Positions 1 to 7,731 of a DNA stretch of 64,000 nucleotides are shown here, piece by piece. The translations under genes and the position numbers were made by a program. The number at the start of each line of letters is the position of its first letter. The stretch's first letter is position 1. The notes under the pieces are model-generated. The model searched no databases and was not told where the DNA came from. It saw nothing but the letters and a program-made list of their open reading frames with translations. Source of the DNA: Ilumatobacter sp963746265 (GTDB lineage: Bacteria > Actinomycetota > Acidimicrobiia > Acidimicrobiales > Ilumatobacteraceae); contig CAVVAM010000002.1 of the NCBI GenBank assembly GCA_963746265.1, forward strand, positions 310,001-374,000, written 5' to 3'.

Positions 1-3000
1 GCCGAGTACTTCTCGGGCGGCCCACTCGCCGACACCGAAGTCGACTGGCTGGTCTCGAAGCGCGCCGCCACGTACCGCCCCCCGAACTGGGACGAGTACT
101 CTTTCGGGCTGTGGACACCCTGGTGGTTCGACGGCGGTGACGTCGCCATCGAGCGCGCCGCCGAGGCAGCGTTCGACCCCTGTTTCGACTGCGGACCCGG
201 CGGGGCAACCGAGTACGAGGAGTTCTCCGGCCGGACCGACCCCGGCGGCTCCCACTACCTGCAGATCGACTTTGACGGGGCCGATGTCGACCTGCCGACC
301 GCCGTCACCGCCGAGGCCACCGTCTTCGACGTCAACCGGCAGGCGTGGTCGTCGCGGACGGACCTGCTCGTCCACTCGGCCGAGTACTACGTCGGCCTCC
401 GGAGCGACCGGGCGTTCGTCCGCGAAGGCAGCCCGATCCGGATCGACGCGGTCGTGACCGACGTCGACGGCGGCACTGTGCCGGGCCGCAACGTCACGAT
501 CACGGCAGGCCGGCTGGAGTGGGTGCTCAACGGCGGGGAGTGGTCCGAGCAGGTCGCCGATGAACTGACGTGCACGATCACCTCGACCGCCGACGCATCG
601 GACGGGTCGATGCGATGCGGGTTCGCCGCCGAGGTCGGTGGCACGTACCGCATCACCGCGACCGTCACCGACGACGACGGACACTCGAACCGCACCGAAC
701 TGACACAATGGGTCAGCGGCGGCGAGGGCCGGCCGACCCGCGACATCGAGCAGGGAACGGTCACGATCGTTCCCGACCGCGAGTCCTACGCGGTCGGCGA
801 GACCGCCGAACTGCTGGTACAGGCCCCCTTCTCCCCGGCGAACGGCGTCGTCACGGTGTTGCGCGGCGGCATCGTGTCGACCGCACCCTTCGAGGCCGAA
901 GACGGAAGCGCCGTCGTCGAGATCCCGATCGAGGAGGACTGGGTCCCCAACATCGAGGTCCAGGTCGACATGGTCGGCGCCGACGAACGTCTCGACGACG
1001 ACGGGAACCCCCAACCGGACGTCCCTCCTCGGCCGGCGTACGCGACCGGTCGAATCGGGCTCTCGATCCCGCCCCTCCGGCGAGCCCTCGACGTGGTGGC
1101 GACGCCGTCATCCGAGGCGGTCGAGCCGGGCAGCGACACGACGGTCACGGTCGAGGTGTCCGATGCCGACCGCAACCCGGTGAGCGGCGCCGACGTGGCG
1201 ATCGTGGTCGTCGACGAAGCCGTGCTGTCGCTGACGGGCTACGATCTCGCCGACCCGCTCGATGTGTTCTACGCCGACATCTGGTCGAACCTCAGCAGCG
1301 AGTACATGCGGTCCAGCATTCTGCTCGCCCGCGCCGACCAGGTCACCGCAGACAGCGAGGAACTCGGCCGCGCCACGGCCGACACGGGTGCCCCCGCCAC
1401 GTCGGACGCCGGCGGCGAGGACGGGGCGGCCGAGGAATCCGCGGACCTCTACGGGGACGACTCGGCTGCCGGGCCGGCGGCCGAACCGATCGACCTGCGG
1501 AGCGACTTCGACGCCCTCGCGGTCTATGCGCCATCGGAATCGACCGATGGCGAAGGCCAGGTCACCGTCGACGTCCCACTCCCCGACAACCTCACCCGCT
1601 ACCGCGTCATGGCGGTGGCGGTCGACGGCGCCACACGATTCGGCAAGGGCGAGTCGACGATCACGGCCCGCCTGCCCCTTCAGGCCCGCCCGTCGGCGCC
1701 TCGGTTCTTGAACTTCGGCGACGAGTTCGAACTCCCGATCGTTCTGCAGAACCAGACCGACGAGGCCCTCGAGGTCGACCTGGCGGTCCAGACCTCGAAT
1801 CTCGAGCTCACCGGGCCGGTCGGCCAGACGGTCACGGTGCCGGCCAACGACCGAATCGAGGTGAGGTTCCCGGCCGCGGCCGACGAGGCGGGAACCGCCC
1901 GGCTCCGGGTCGCCGCGGTGAGCGGCGGGTTCACCGATGCCACCGAGATCGCACTGCCCGTCTACACACCGTCGACCGCCGAGGCGTTCGCGACCTACGG
2001 CGTGATCGACGAGGGTGCGGTCGCGCAACCGACGGTCGCACCGGTCGACGTGTTCCCGCAATTCGGAGGCCTCGAGATCAACACGTCGTCCACGGCGCTC
2101 CAGGCGCTGACCGACGCCGTGCTGTACCTGGCCGACTATCGCTACGAGTCGGCCGACGGCCTGGCATCGCGCATCATGGCAATCGCCACGTTGCGCGACG
2201 TGCTCGACGCGTTCGACGCCGACGGCTTGCCGAGCGAGACCGAGCTCGATGCAGCAGTCGAGCGCGATCTCGACGCGCTGGCCGCACTCCAGAACGACGA
2301 CGGCGGATGGCCCTACTGGCAGCGCGGTCGGCAGTCGATCCCGTGGGTGTCGGTTCAGACGACCCATGCGTTGGTCCTCGCCCGGCAGGCCGGGTACGAG
2401 GTGCCTGCTGCCACGTTGGACCAGGCGCTCGCCCACCTGGCGTCGATCGAGGAGTTCTTCCCGCCGGAGTACGGTGACCAGATCCGCAACTCGCTCAGCT
2501 CCTACGCGCTCTACGTCCGCGGCGAAGCCGGCAAGCGCGACGTCATCAAGGCGACCGCGCTGTTCGAGTTCGTCGGCGCCGACCTGGAACCCGACGCCGT
2601 GGCGTGGCTGTGGCCGTCGATCGACGACCCGCCACTGCGCGAAGCGATCGAGCGACGGCTCCGCAACTCGGCGGTCGAGACCGCAGGTGCGGCAACGTTC
2701 GCAACCTCGTACGACGAGGACGCCTACCTCATCGCCCAGAGCGATCACAAGACCGATGGCATCATCCTCGATGCGCTGATCACGCAGACACCCGACAGCG
2801 ACCTGATCCCGAAGGTCGTCGCCGGGCTGCTCGGTGGACAGACCCGTGGCCGCTGGAACAACGCCCACGAGAACGCGTTCGTGCTCGTCGCACTCAACCG
2901 CTACTTCGACACGTTCGAGTCGGTGACCCCCGACTTCGTCGCGAGAGCCTGGCTGGGTGAATTGTACGCAGCCGAGGTGCCGTTCGAGGGTCGCGCGACC

Positions 3001-3633
3001 GATCAGGTGAGCACGCTCGTGCCGATGGCCGAGGTCGTCGCGGCCGGCGACTCCACGGTCACCCTGTCCAAGGACGGCGCCGGGCGCCTCTACTACCGAC
3101 TCGGCCTGCGCTACGCCCCCTCGGACCTCGTGCTCGACGCCCGCGACGAAGGGTTCGTGGTCGACCGCGTGTACGAAGCGGTCGACGACCCCGACGACGT
3201 CCGCCGCGAGGCCGACGGCACCTGGACCATCGCCGCCGGAGCGAAGGTCCGTGTCCGGCTGACGATGGTCGCGGATGCTCGCCGGACCCATGTCGCGCTG
3301 ATCGATCCCCTCCCGGCCGGCCTCGAGCCGATCAATCCGGAGTTGGCCGTGTCCCAGACCATTCCGCCGCCAGGTGACGACGGGAACGACGACGGAGCCG
3401 TGCCGTTCGAGACGTCGTGGTTCTGGGGTTGGAACTGGTTCGAGCACCAGAACCTCCGTGACGACCGGGCCGAGGCGTTCAGCAGCTACCTCCCCGGCGG
3501 AACGTACGAGTACACCTACACGGCCCGTGCCACGACGCCCGGCACGTTCGTCGTCCCTCCCGCCCGGGCCGAGGAGATCTACGCGCCCGAGGTCTTCGGT
3601 CGATCCCCCTCGGCCACCGTCGTCGTCGGATGA
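1..3633 (+). CDS. Alpha-2-macroglobulin family protein, 3' part, thioester motif lost
   Basis: The frame is open from base 1, so the gene starts upstream; about 1210 residues are visible. The first residues carry the 'AEYFSGGPLADTEVDW' signature of bacterial A2M macroglobulin domains. An acidic Ala/Gly/Asp-rich, probably disordered insert lies at about nt 1350-1495. Bacterial A2Ms are periplasmic or surface protease traps that are paired in some species with a penicillin-binding protein. Where thioester members have a CxEQ motif before 'ASR', this one reads YRYESADGLASR (about nt 2137-2172), so the covalent trap is absent, as in E. coli YfaS. It ends with a TGA and faces the convergent protease gene. 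The family is firm; the role without a thioester is not known. Confidence 0.88.
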   Translation, partial: AEYFSGGPLADTEVDWLVSKRAATYRPPNWDEYSFGLWTPWWFDGGDVAIERAAEAAFDPCFDCGPGGATEYEEFSGRTDPGGSHYLQIDFDGADVDLPTAVTAEATVFDVNRQAWSSRTDLLVHSAEYYVGLRSDRAFVREGSPIRIDAVVTDVDGGTVPGRNVTITAGRLEWVLNGGEWSEQVADELTCTITSTADASDGSMRCGFAAEVGGTYRITATVTDDDGHSNRTELTQWVSGGEGRPTRDIEQGTVTIVPDRESYAVGETAELLVQAPFSPANGVVTVLRGGIVSTAPFEAEDGSAVVEIPIEEDWVPNIEVQVDMVGADERLDDDGNPQPDVPPRPAYATGRIGLSIPPLRRALDVVATPSSEAVEPGSDTTVTVEVSDADRNPVSGADVAIVVVDEAVLSLTGYDLADPLDVFYADIWSNLSSEYMRSSILLARADQVTADSEELGRATADTGAPATSDAGGEDGAAEESADLYGDDSAAGPAAEPIDLRSDFDALAVYAPSESTDGEGQVTVDVPLPDNLTRYRVMAVAVDGATRFGKGESTITARLPLQARPSAPRFLNFGDEFELPIVLQNQTDEALEVDLAVQTSNLELTGPVGQTVTVPANDRIEVRFPAAADEAGTARLRVAAVSGGFTDATEIALPVYTPSTAEAFATYGVIDEGAVAQPTVAPVDVFPQFGGLEINTSSTALQALTDAVLYLADYRYESADGLASRIMAIATLRDVLDAFDADGLPSETELDAAVERDLDALAALQNDDGGWPYWQRGRQSIPWVSVQTTHALVLARQAGYEVPAATLDQALAHLASIEEFFPPEYGDQIRNSLSSYALYVRGEAGKRDVIKATALFEFVGADLEPDAVAWLWPSIDDPPLREAIERRLRNSAVETAGAATFATSYDEDAYLIAQSDHKTDGIILDALITQTPDSDLIPKVVAGLLGGQTRGRWNNAHENAFVLVALNRYFDTFESVTPDFVARAWLGELYAAEVPFEGRATDQVSTLVPMAEVVAAGDSTVTLSKDGAGRLYYRLGLRYAPSDLVLDARDEGFVVDRVYEAVDDPDDVRREADGTWTIAAGAKVRVRLTMVADARRTHVALIDPLPAGLEPINPELAVSQTIPPPGDDGNDDGAVPFETSWFWGWNWFEHQNLRDDRAEAFSSYLPGGTYEYTYTARATTPGTFVVPPARAEEIYAPEVFGRSPSATVVVG

Positions 3634-3739
3634 CGACGACCCGTTCGGGCGCACCGCCGAATCGGGGGCCTTCCCGACGAGTCGACCTGGACGTCACCGG
3701 GGACGCGACACTCCCTTCGCGTTGACAGAACGGCTGCGA

Positions 3740-4231
3740 TCAACTCGTCGCTGGCGAGCGCAGGCCTGCGATGAGTTGTCGGCCGTCGGAGGCGAACGGT
3801 GTCAGCAACGCGAGGTGCGTCGCCGCAATCAGCGCGAACACACCGTCGGACGGCGACACGGCGATCGGCGCCAGTGCGACAGCGGCACCGGCGAGCGGTC
3901 CCGCCGCTGCGACAGCGGCGCGCCGGCGACCGTCGACCTCCTGCTCGACGACAACCGACAGCGAGAACCCGGCACCGATCAGCGACCAGGAGCGCATGGG
4001 GTAGAGGAGTTGATGCGTCAGCGCGTGCCCGAACTCGTGCGCCAGCAGGCTGCCTGCGCCGCCCACGACGAGCGCTGCGATCTCGGCCAGGAGTCGCCAG
4101 TCGGACCCGGTCGCGATCGACGCGCCGCCCACGAGAGCGAGTGTCAGCGCCGAGATCCCGACCACGAGCCGACAGGAGGTGGCGCGCGCAAAGCGTCGCA
4201 CGGTGATCGCGACCGCACCCGACCACCTCAT
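3740..4231 (-). CDS. Small M50-type (site-2-like) membrane metalloprotease
   Basis: A 163-residue multi-pass membrane protein. The zinc motif HEFGH is at residues 65-69 inside a hydrophobic segment, and a distal TPFASDG motif supplies the likely third ligand, D149; this HExxH/D arrangement is typical of M50 intramembrane peptidases. The ATG (4231-4229) overlaps the permease TGA by 4 nt, so the two are translationally coupled. It is the last gene of a minus-strand operon holding two membrane-anchored small peptides and an ABC transporter. The inferred job is cleavage of those peptides within or next to their membrane segment, as M50 enzymes do for Gram-positive peptide pheromones and YydF-type systems. 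Substrate is not proven. Confidence 0.75.
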   Translation of the reverse strand: MRWSGAVAITVRRFARATSCRLVVGISALTLALVGGASIATGSDWRLLAEIAALVVGGAGSLLAHEFGHALTHQLLYPMRSWSLIGAGFSLSVVVEQEVDGRRRAAVAAAGPLAGAAVALAPIAVSPSDGVFALIAATHLALLTPFASDGRQLIAGLRSPATS

Positions 4232-5640
4232 CGAGCCAACCTCCACCTGCTGTCGCTCGCGCTCTGCCAGGTGTACGTGAGCAGGGCGACGAGCACGACG
4301 AACAGCGTCCAGCCGGACAGGACCGTCGCCGAACCGCCGAACACGTCTCGCTCGATCAACCCGATGATCACCGCCGCGCCAACGCAGTAGACCACGAGAT
4401 TCGCCAACTCGGCACCGTAGGACGTGCCGTACGAGTACGCGAAGAGACCCCCAGCGACCAGGGCGATCGCCATGATCACCGTGGAAGCGATGGCTGTCTC
4501 GAACACGGACTCCCCGACGACCTTCATGACGCCGCTCCACACGGCCAGGAGAACGACCCACGTCACGACGGCCCCGACGCCGTTGATCAGGAACCAATTC
4601 GACGGTTCGCGAGCCCCGACGCCGACGACCGTTCGCATGCCGACGTTGCCCGGTGCGAAGCCGACGAAGCTCGTCGCGGCGAGCAGGATGCTGGCGTGCA
4701 TCAGCCATCGCAGATCCGGAACCGCCAGCCCGATCACGGCGACCAAGAGCGCGAGGCCGAGTTGCGAGGCCGAGTGAGGACTCCGGAGCCAGCAACGGCC
4801 CAGGCTCGACGGGTTGGCGGCGACACCGAGTCGCAGGGAGGCGAACGGGACGGTGGTCGAACTCTCGATCGCCGTGAACCTCAGTCGTAGCGCAGCGCGG
4901 ACGAGCAGCGCGGTGGACGCGATCGCTGCGCCAGCGGTCGCCAAGCCGACCCAGGCCACGTCGAAGGGGTGTGTGGCCACCGCGCCCGGATCCGACAGTC
5001 GGGTGAGCTCGAACCCGGCGATCCGGTCGTTGGTCCAGGTCCAGAACCGCAGTGCCGACCAGAGGATCGCCCCCGATGCACCGAGCAGCGCCACGGAACG
5101 GCCGGTCGTCCGCATGCTGTTCGGCAGGTGGGCGACACCGTGGCGGAGTACGAGCGCCAACACCGTTCCGCCGAGGACACCGGCCGTCGCTGCGGCGAGC
5201 GCAGCGACCAGCACGATCGCCTTCGATCCCGCCTCCAGGTCGGTGGCTCGAATCAGGTCTCGGCCGAGTGGAGCTGAGGTGGCGAGCGCGATCCAGGCAG
5301 CGAGCGCCATGTTGGGCGCCAGTACGGCGAATTGCCAACGAGCGGTGGGGAGCGGGCTCACTGCGAAGATCTCGAGGAACCGCGGGTCGACGCGCCACGC
5401 GATCGTGACCGACACCGTGATCAACGCACCGAGCGTTGGCGCGATGATCAGCAGGTTGACCACGTTCGCCGACGAGGACGTCGCCTGACCGAGCGCGGTG
5501 TCGCTGCCACCGGCCGCAAGCATGAGCACCGGAAGCGCCAGGAGGGTGGCGGTGAGCAGCCATCGGGTGAGTGGCGAGCCCGTCGACCGATCGATGCTCC
5601 GTCCGAGGAGTCGGAGATTGAGCGCGCAGATCTTCCTCAT
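4228..5640 (-). CDS. ABC-2-like multi-spanning permease of the peptide locus
   Basis: About 470 residues with roughly a dozen hydrophobic stretches and no nucleotide-binding domain. It follows an ABC ATPase gene and a small membrane protein gene. The start at MRKICALNLRLLGR is chosen because this ATG overlaps the upstream TGA by 4 nt, and the same ATGA arrangement links its stop to the M50 protease. It is probably the membrane subunit that exports, or protects against, the two small peptides encoded upstream. No specific family was recognised beyond ABC-2-type architecture, so the role rests on context. Confidence 0.65.
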   Translation of the reverse strand: MRKICALNLRLLGRSIDRSTGSPLTRWLLTATLLALPVLMLAAGGSDTALGQATSSSANVVNLLIIAPTLGALITVSVTIAWRVDPRFLEIFAVSPLPTARWQFAVLAPNMALAAWIALATSAPLGRDLIRATDLEAGSKAIVLVAALAAATAGVLGGTVLALVLRHGVAHLPNSMRTTGRSVALLGASGAILWSALRFWTWTNDRIAGFELTRLSDPGAVATHPFDVAWVGLATAGAAIASTALLVRAALRLRFTAIESSTTVPFASLRLGVAANPSSLGRCWLRSPHSASQLGLALLVAVIGLAVPDLRWLMHASILLAATSFVGFAPGNVGMRTVVGVGAREPSNWFLINGVGAVVTWVVLLAVWSGVMKVVGESVFETAIASTVIMAIALVAGGLFAYSYGTSYGAELANLVVYCVGAAVIIGLIERDVFGGSATVLSGWTLFVVLVALLTYTWQSASDSRWRLAR

Positions 5641-5894
5641 CGATCCGGGCGCCCGATGTTCGACGAGGCGAACAAGGCGATTGCCGCGCTCGCGACGAAC
5701 AGCACGATGATCCCCGCACCCCACGAGATCCCGACGGAAGCGTCGTCGGACGTCGAGACCACCTCGATGTAGAGGGTGCCGGGAATGCGCTTGGATTCGT
5801 TGGAGATCAGGGCGAAGACGAACGTACCGAGCACGACTGCCAGGCTGAGCGTGGCGGCGAACGTCAGGCAGGATCCGAGGCGGGCAACTTTCAT
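5637..5894 (-). CDS. 85-residue two-TM membrane protein of the peptide locus
   Basis: Two hydrophobic segments (about residues 8-32 and 57-78) flank a short polar loop. The ATG is preceded by an AAGGA ribosome site in 'gaaaggacactgcc', and the stop overlaps the permease start by 4 nt. It lies between the ATPase and permease genes, 34 nt after the ATPase stop. Its size and place suit an accessory subunit of the transporter or a self-protection protein. No family was recognised. Confidence 0.6.
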   Translation of the reverse strand: MKVARLGSCLTFAATLSLAVVLGTFVFALISNESKRIPGTLYIEVVSTSDDASVGISWGAGIIVLFVASAAIALFASSNIGRPDR

Positions 5895-5928
5895 GGCAGT
5901 GTCCTTTCAGAGTGGGAGAACGGTTGAG

Positions 5929-6708
5929 TCAGAGTGGGAGAGCGGTTGAGCGTTCGAGTAAGCGGGCGAGCAGGTCGGCATGCTGTCTCGTCTGCTCGGA
6001 GGCGCCGGTCACGGCGAGGTAGAGCGAGCGAAGCGAGTCAGCGCCGTGTGTACGACAGAGCTCCGCCGGCTCGCCAACGGCGCGGAGCCGGCCGTCCTGG
6101 AGCACGGCCACGTGGGTCGCGAGGTGATCGACCACCTCGATCTGGTGCGATGCAAACACGATCGTCGAGCCGCGACTCCGAAGCTCGGTGAGCGCAGCCT
6201 CCAAGATGAAGTGGGATTGCGGATCGAGACCGGAGAATGGTTCATCGAGCAGCAGGACGCGCGGGCGGTGGGCCATCGCACCGACCAGCTGCGCCTTCTT
6301 CCGCATGCCGTGGGAGAGTGCACCGAGGAGCCGCTGACGAGCCGAGGTCAGCTCGAAGGGTTCCAGGAGATCGTGCGCGAAGTCGATGTCGAAGTCGGGT
6401 TGCGTGGTCTTCAGGAGCTCGAAGTACTCGTCGAGCGTGAGCAACAGCGCCTGGGAGATCTCCGAGGACACCCACCCGATATGACGCTTGTTCGCACGGT
6501 CGTCGGGTGGACCATCGATGGTGAACAGTTCGCCATCGGTCGGGACCAGCAAGCCGAGCAAGAGCTGGAACAGTGTGGTCTTGCCGGACCCGTTGGGACC
6601 GAGCACCGCGAAGATCGAACCCTCGGGCACCTCGAACGTGAGATCGACAAGTGCCGAGATCCGACCGTCATAGCTGAACGACAGATCGTTCGCGTGCAGA
6701 GCAGACAT
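5929..6708 (-). CDS. ABC transporter ATP-binding protein of the peptide locus
   Basis: A 259-residue ATPase: Walker A GPNGSGKTT (residues 37-45), a divergent signature LSHGM (131-135) instead of LSGGQ, Walker B LLLDEP (152-157) and a switch His in ASHQ near 188. The start MSALHANDLSF is preceded by GAGAAAGG at good spacing; the longer open frame upstream runs into the hairpin and peptide region and is not coding. It would power the permease encoded two genes downstream. The domain layout matches the CcmA/YydI-like group of single-domain ATPases that pair with ABC-2 permeases. Confidence 0.9.
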   Translation of the reverse strand: MSALHANDLSFSYDGRISALVDLTFEVPEGSIFAVLGPNGSGKTTLFQLLLGLLVPTDGELFTIDGPPDDRANKRHIGWVSSEISQALLLTLDEYFELLKTTQPDFDIDFAHDLLEPFELTSARQRLLGALSHGMRKKAQLVGAMAHRPRVLLLDEPFSGLDPQSHFILEAALTELRSRGSTIVFASHQIEVVDHLATHVAVLQDGRLRAVGEPAELCRTHGADSLRSLYLAVTGASEQTRQHADLLARLLERSTALPL

Positions 6709-6748
6709 TCGTTGCCTTTCTCCAGTGAGCGTAGAAGAGGTTTGCACT

Positions 6749-6791
6749 CCGGGGAGTGGATGCCGCGCCAGACGCGACATCCACTCTCCGG
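6749..6791 (-). terminator. GC-rich stem-loop between peptide gene A and the ABC operon
   Basis: CCGGGGAGTGGATG (6749-6762) is the reverse complement of CATCCACTCTCCGG (6778-6791) with one mismatch, and the loop holds a further CGCG/CGCG pair. There is no T-tract on the transcribed side. It fits an attenuator or RNA-stabilising hairpin that would let the peptide gene be expressed above the transporter genes. Confidence 0.55.
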
Positions 6792-6800
6792 GACCCTGGA

Positions 6801-7046
6801 TCAGACGCACTTGGCGCGGAAACCGCGCCAAGTGAACGAGAAGGTCCATCCGTCGTAGCCCCTGACGGTGCACCAGATGGTCATCGCGGCGGCGCCCGCC
6901 ATGACGATCACGATGGGGATCCACAACGCGTTGAACGAGCGGCTCGTTCGAGCGTCACGGGCGGTGACGGTCTCGAACATCGAGTCCATCAGCGCCTGCA
7001 GGAACAGCACCGTTGCCACGGTCCTGTCGGCCAGCGTGGTTTCCAT
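6801..7046 (-). CDS. Small tail-anchored peptide A with aromatic Cys-bracketed C-terminus
   Basis: An 81-residue protein with a near-perfect ribosome site (AGAAGGAGGA) before its ATG. Residues 1-37 are a polar leader-like region, about 40-58 a single membrane segment preceded by Arg (N-in, C-out), and 59-81 a 23-residue tail starting with Cys59 and ending Cys80-Val81. The tail has CTVRGY, then GWTFSFTWRG with alternating aromatic residues. The last 44 residues are 30/44 identical to peptide B (7141-7380), while the leaders differ. It is inferred to be the precursor of a secreted peptide cut by the M50 protease and moved by the ABC transporter. I do not recognise the family. Confidence 0.75.
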   Translation of the reverse strand: METTLADRTVATVLFLQALMDSMFETVTARDARTSRSFNALWIPIVIVMAGAAAMTIWCTVRGYDGWTFSFTWRGFRAKCV

Positions 7047-7080
7047 TGCATCCTCCTTCTGGATGTAGTTGGTACGAGGT

Positions 7081-7114
7081 GGGGCCGCCGGCTGTGTCAG
7101 CGACCAGCGGCCCC
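7081..7114 (-). terminator. Stem-loop between the two peptide genes
   Basis: GGGGCCGC (7081-7088) pairs with GCGGCCCC (7107-7114), and the interior contains GCTG/CAGC. It lies after the stop of peptide B and before the ribosome site of peptide A, mirroring the hairpin after peptide A. No T-run follows. It may be a leaky terminator or an mRNA 3'-end stabiliser. Confidence 0.5.
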
Positions 7115-7140
7115 GTTCCAGTCATCGCGGGATACGACGA

Positions 7141-7380
7141 CTAGACACACCTGGCCTTGAGTCCACGCCAGGTCCACTTCCATTCCCAGCCGCTGTACCC
7201 GCGCACCGTGCAGTAGATCGTCATGGCGACGGCCCCTGCGATGATGATGGCGACGGGAATCCACAGCGCGTTGAACCGCTGACGTCCCGATGAGCGGCTG
7301 TCGAGACCACGTCTCATGGCCTCGACGAGGTCGACGAGCCACAAGCTCAGTAGGCGTGACATGTGGAGCGACTGCGTCAT
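7141..7380 (-). CDS. Small tail-anchored peptide B, paralogue of peptide A
   Basis: A 79-residue protein from the ATG at 7380, chosen because AGAAGGGACAG precedes it and because its length then matches peptide A. The layout is the same: leader 1-35, FNALWIP at the start of the membrane segment (about 39-56), Cys57, CTVRGY, GWEWKWTWRG and a terminal CV (Cys78). The tail is 23 residues in both paralogues and strongly cationic. Strict W-x-W-x-W-x-W alternation suggests a beta-strand or hairpin reminiscent of tryptophan zippers. It is the first gene of the run leading to the ABC transporter and protease. Peptide function (antimicrobial or signal) is inferred. Confidence 0.75.
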   Translation of the reverse strand: MTQSLHMSRLLSLWLVDLVEAMRRGLDSRSSGRQRFNALWIPVAIIIAGAVAMTIYCTVRGYSGWEWKWTWRGLKARCV

Positions 7381-7458
7381 GATTCTGTCCCTTCTCGGAT
7401 GTGTGTTGATGGTGTTCCAGGGTCTGGTGCCGGTACGGCGATGACGGACAGCATCGAC

Positions 7459-7470
7459 GGGACGCGTCCC
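7459..7470. promoter_or_regulatory. 12-bp palindrome upstream of the peptide genes
   Basis: GGGACGCGTCCC is perfectly palindromic and is flanked by two copies of CCGGTAC (7430-7436 and 7480-7486). It sits in the upstream region shared by peptide B (minus) and the small secreted ORF (plus). It is a possible operator; GC-rich palindromes arise easily here, so confidence is low. Confidence 0.25.
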
Positions 7471-7552
7471 ACCCTCGTCCCGGTACCACGAGCGGACGGT
7501 CGTGACACTCCCCTGGGGTCTCATGTCGCGAGAACCATCGACTGGAGGAGCC

Positions 7553-7699
7553 ATGGCCCGTTACCCCACCTACCTCGTCGCTCTCATCGTCGCCGTCTCC
7601 GTTGCCGTCTCCGCAACCGCGCCCGCCGCGCCGGCTGAGGAGAACGTGGCCATCGGCATGTGGCACATGGGCGAGCCGCAGGACGACCGCGCGACATGA
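7553..7699 (+). CDS. 48-residue secreted protein fragment (possible LamG-type remnant)
   Basis: The ATG follows GGAGGAG closely. Residues 1-25 form a clear signal peptide (hydrophobic core LVALIVAVSVAVSA, then AxA-type sites). The mature part reads ENVAIGMWHMGEPQ, which resembles the first strand of bacterial LamG/concanavalin-like domains, and then stops within ten residues. It is probably the 5' stump of a truncated gene; a genuine tiny secreted peptide divergent from the peptide locus is the alternative. Confidence 0.4.
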   Translation: MARYPTYLVALIVAVSVAVSATAPAAPAEENVAIGMWHMGEPQDDRAT

Positions 7700-7731
7700 C
7701 CCCACCCGATCCGGGTGGAGCAAGCGTGAAC

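Noticed and set aside
1108..3654. 848-codon open frame antisense to the alpha-2-macroglobulin gene
   Set aside because: It mirrors the real gene's codon structure, as happens in very GC-rich DNA; its translation has no family motifs.
7430..7486. Two CCGGTAC copies as SARP-type direct repeats
   Set aside because: Their 50-bp spacing does not fit the 11- or 22-bp periodicity of SARP sites, so they are mentioned only with the palindrome between them.
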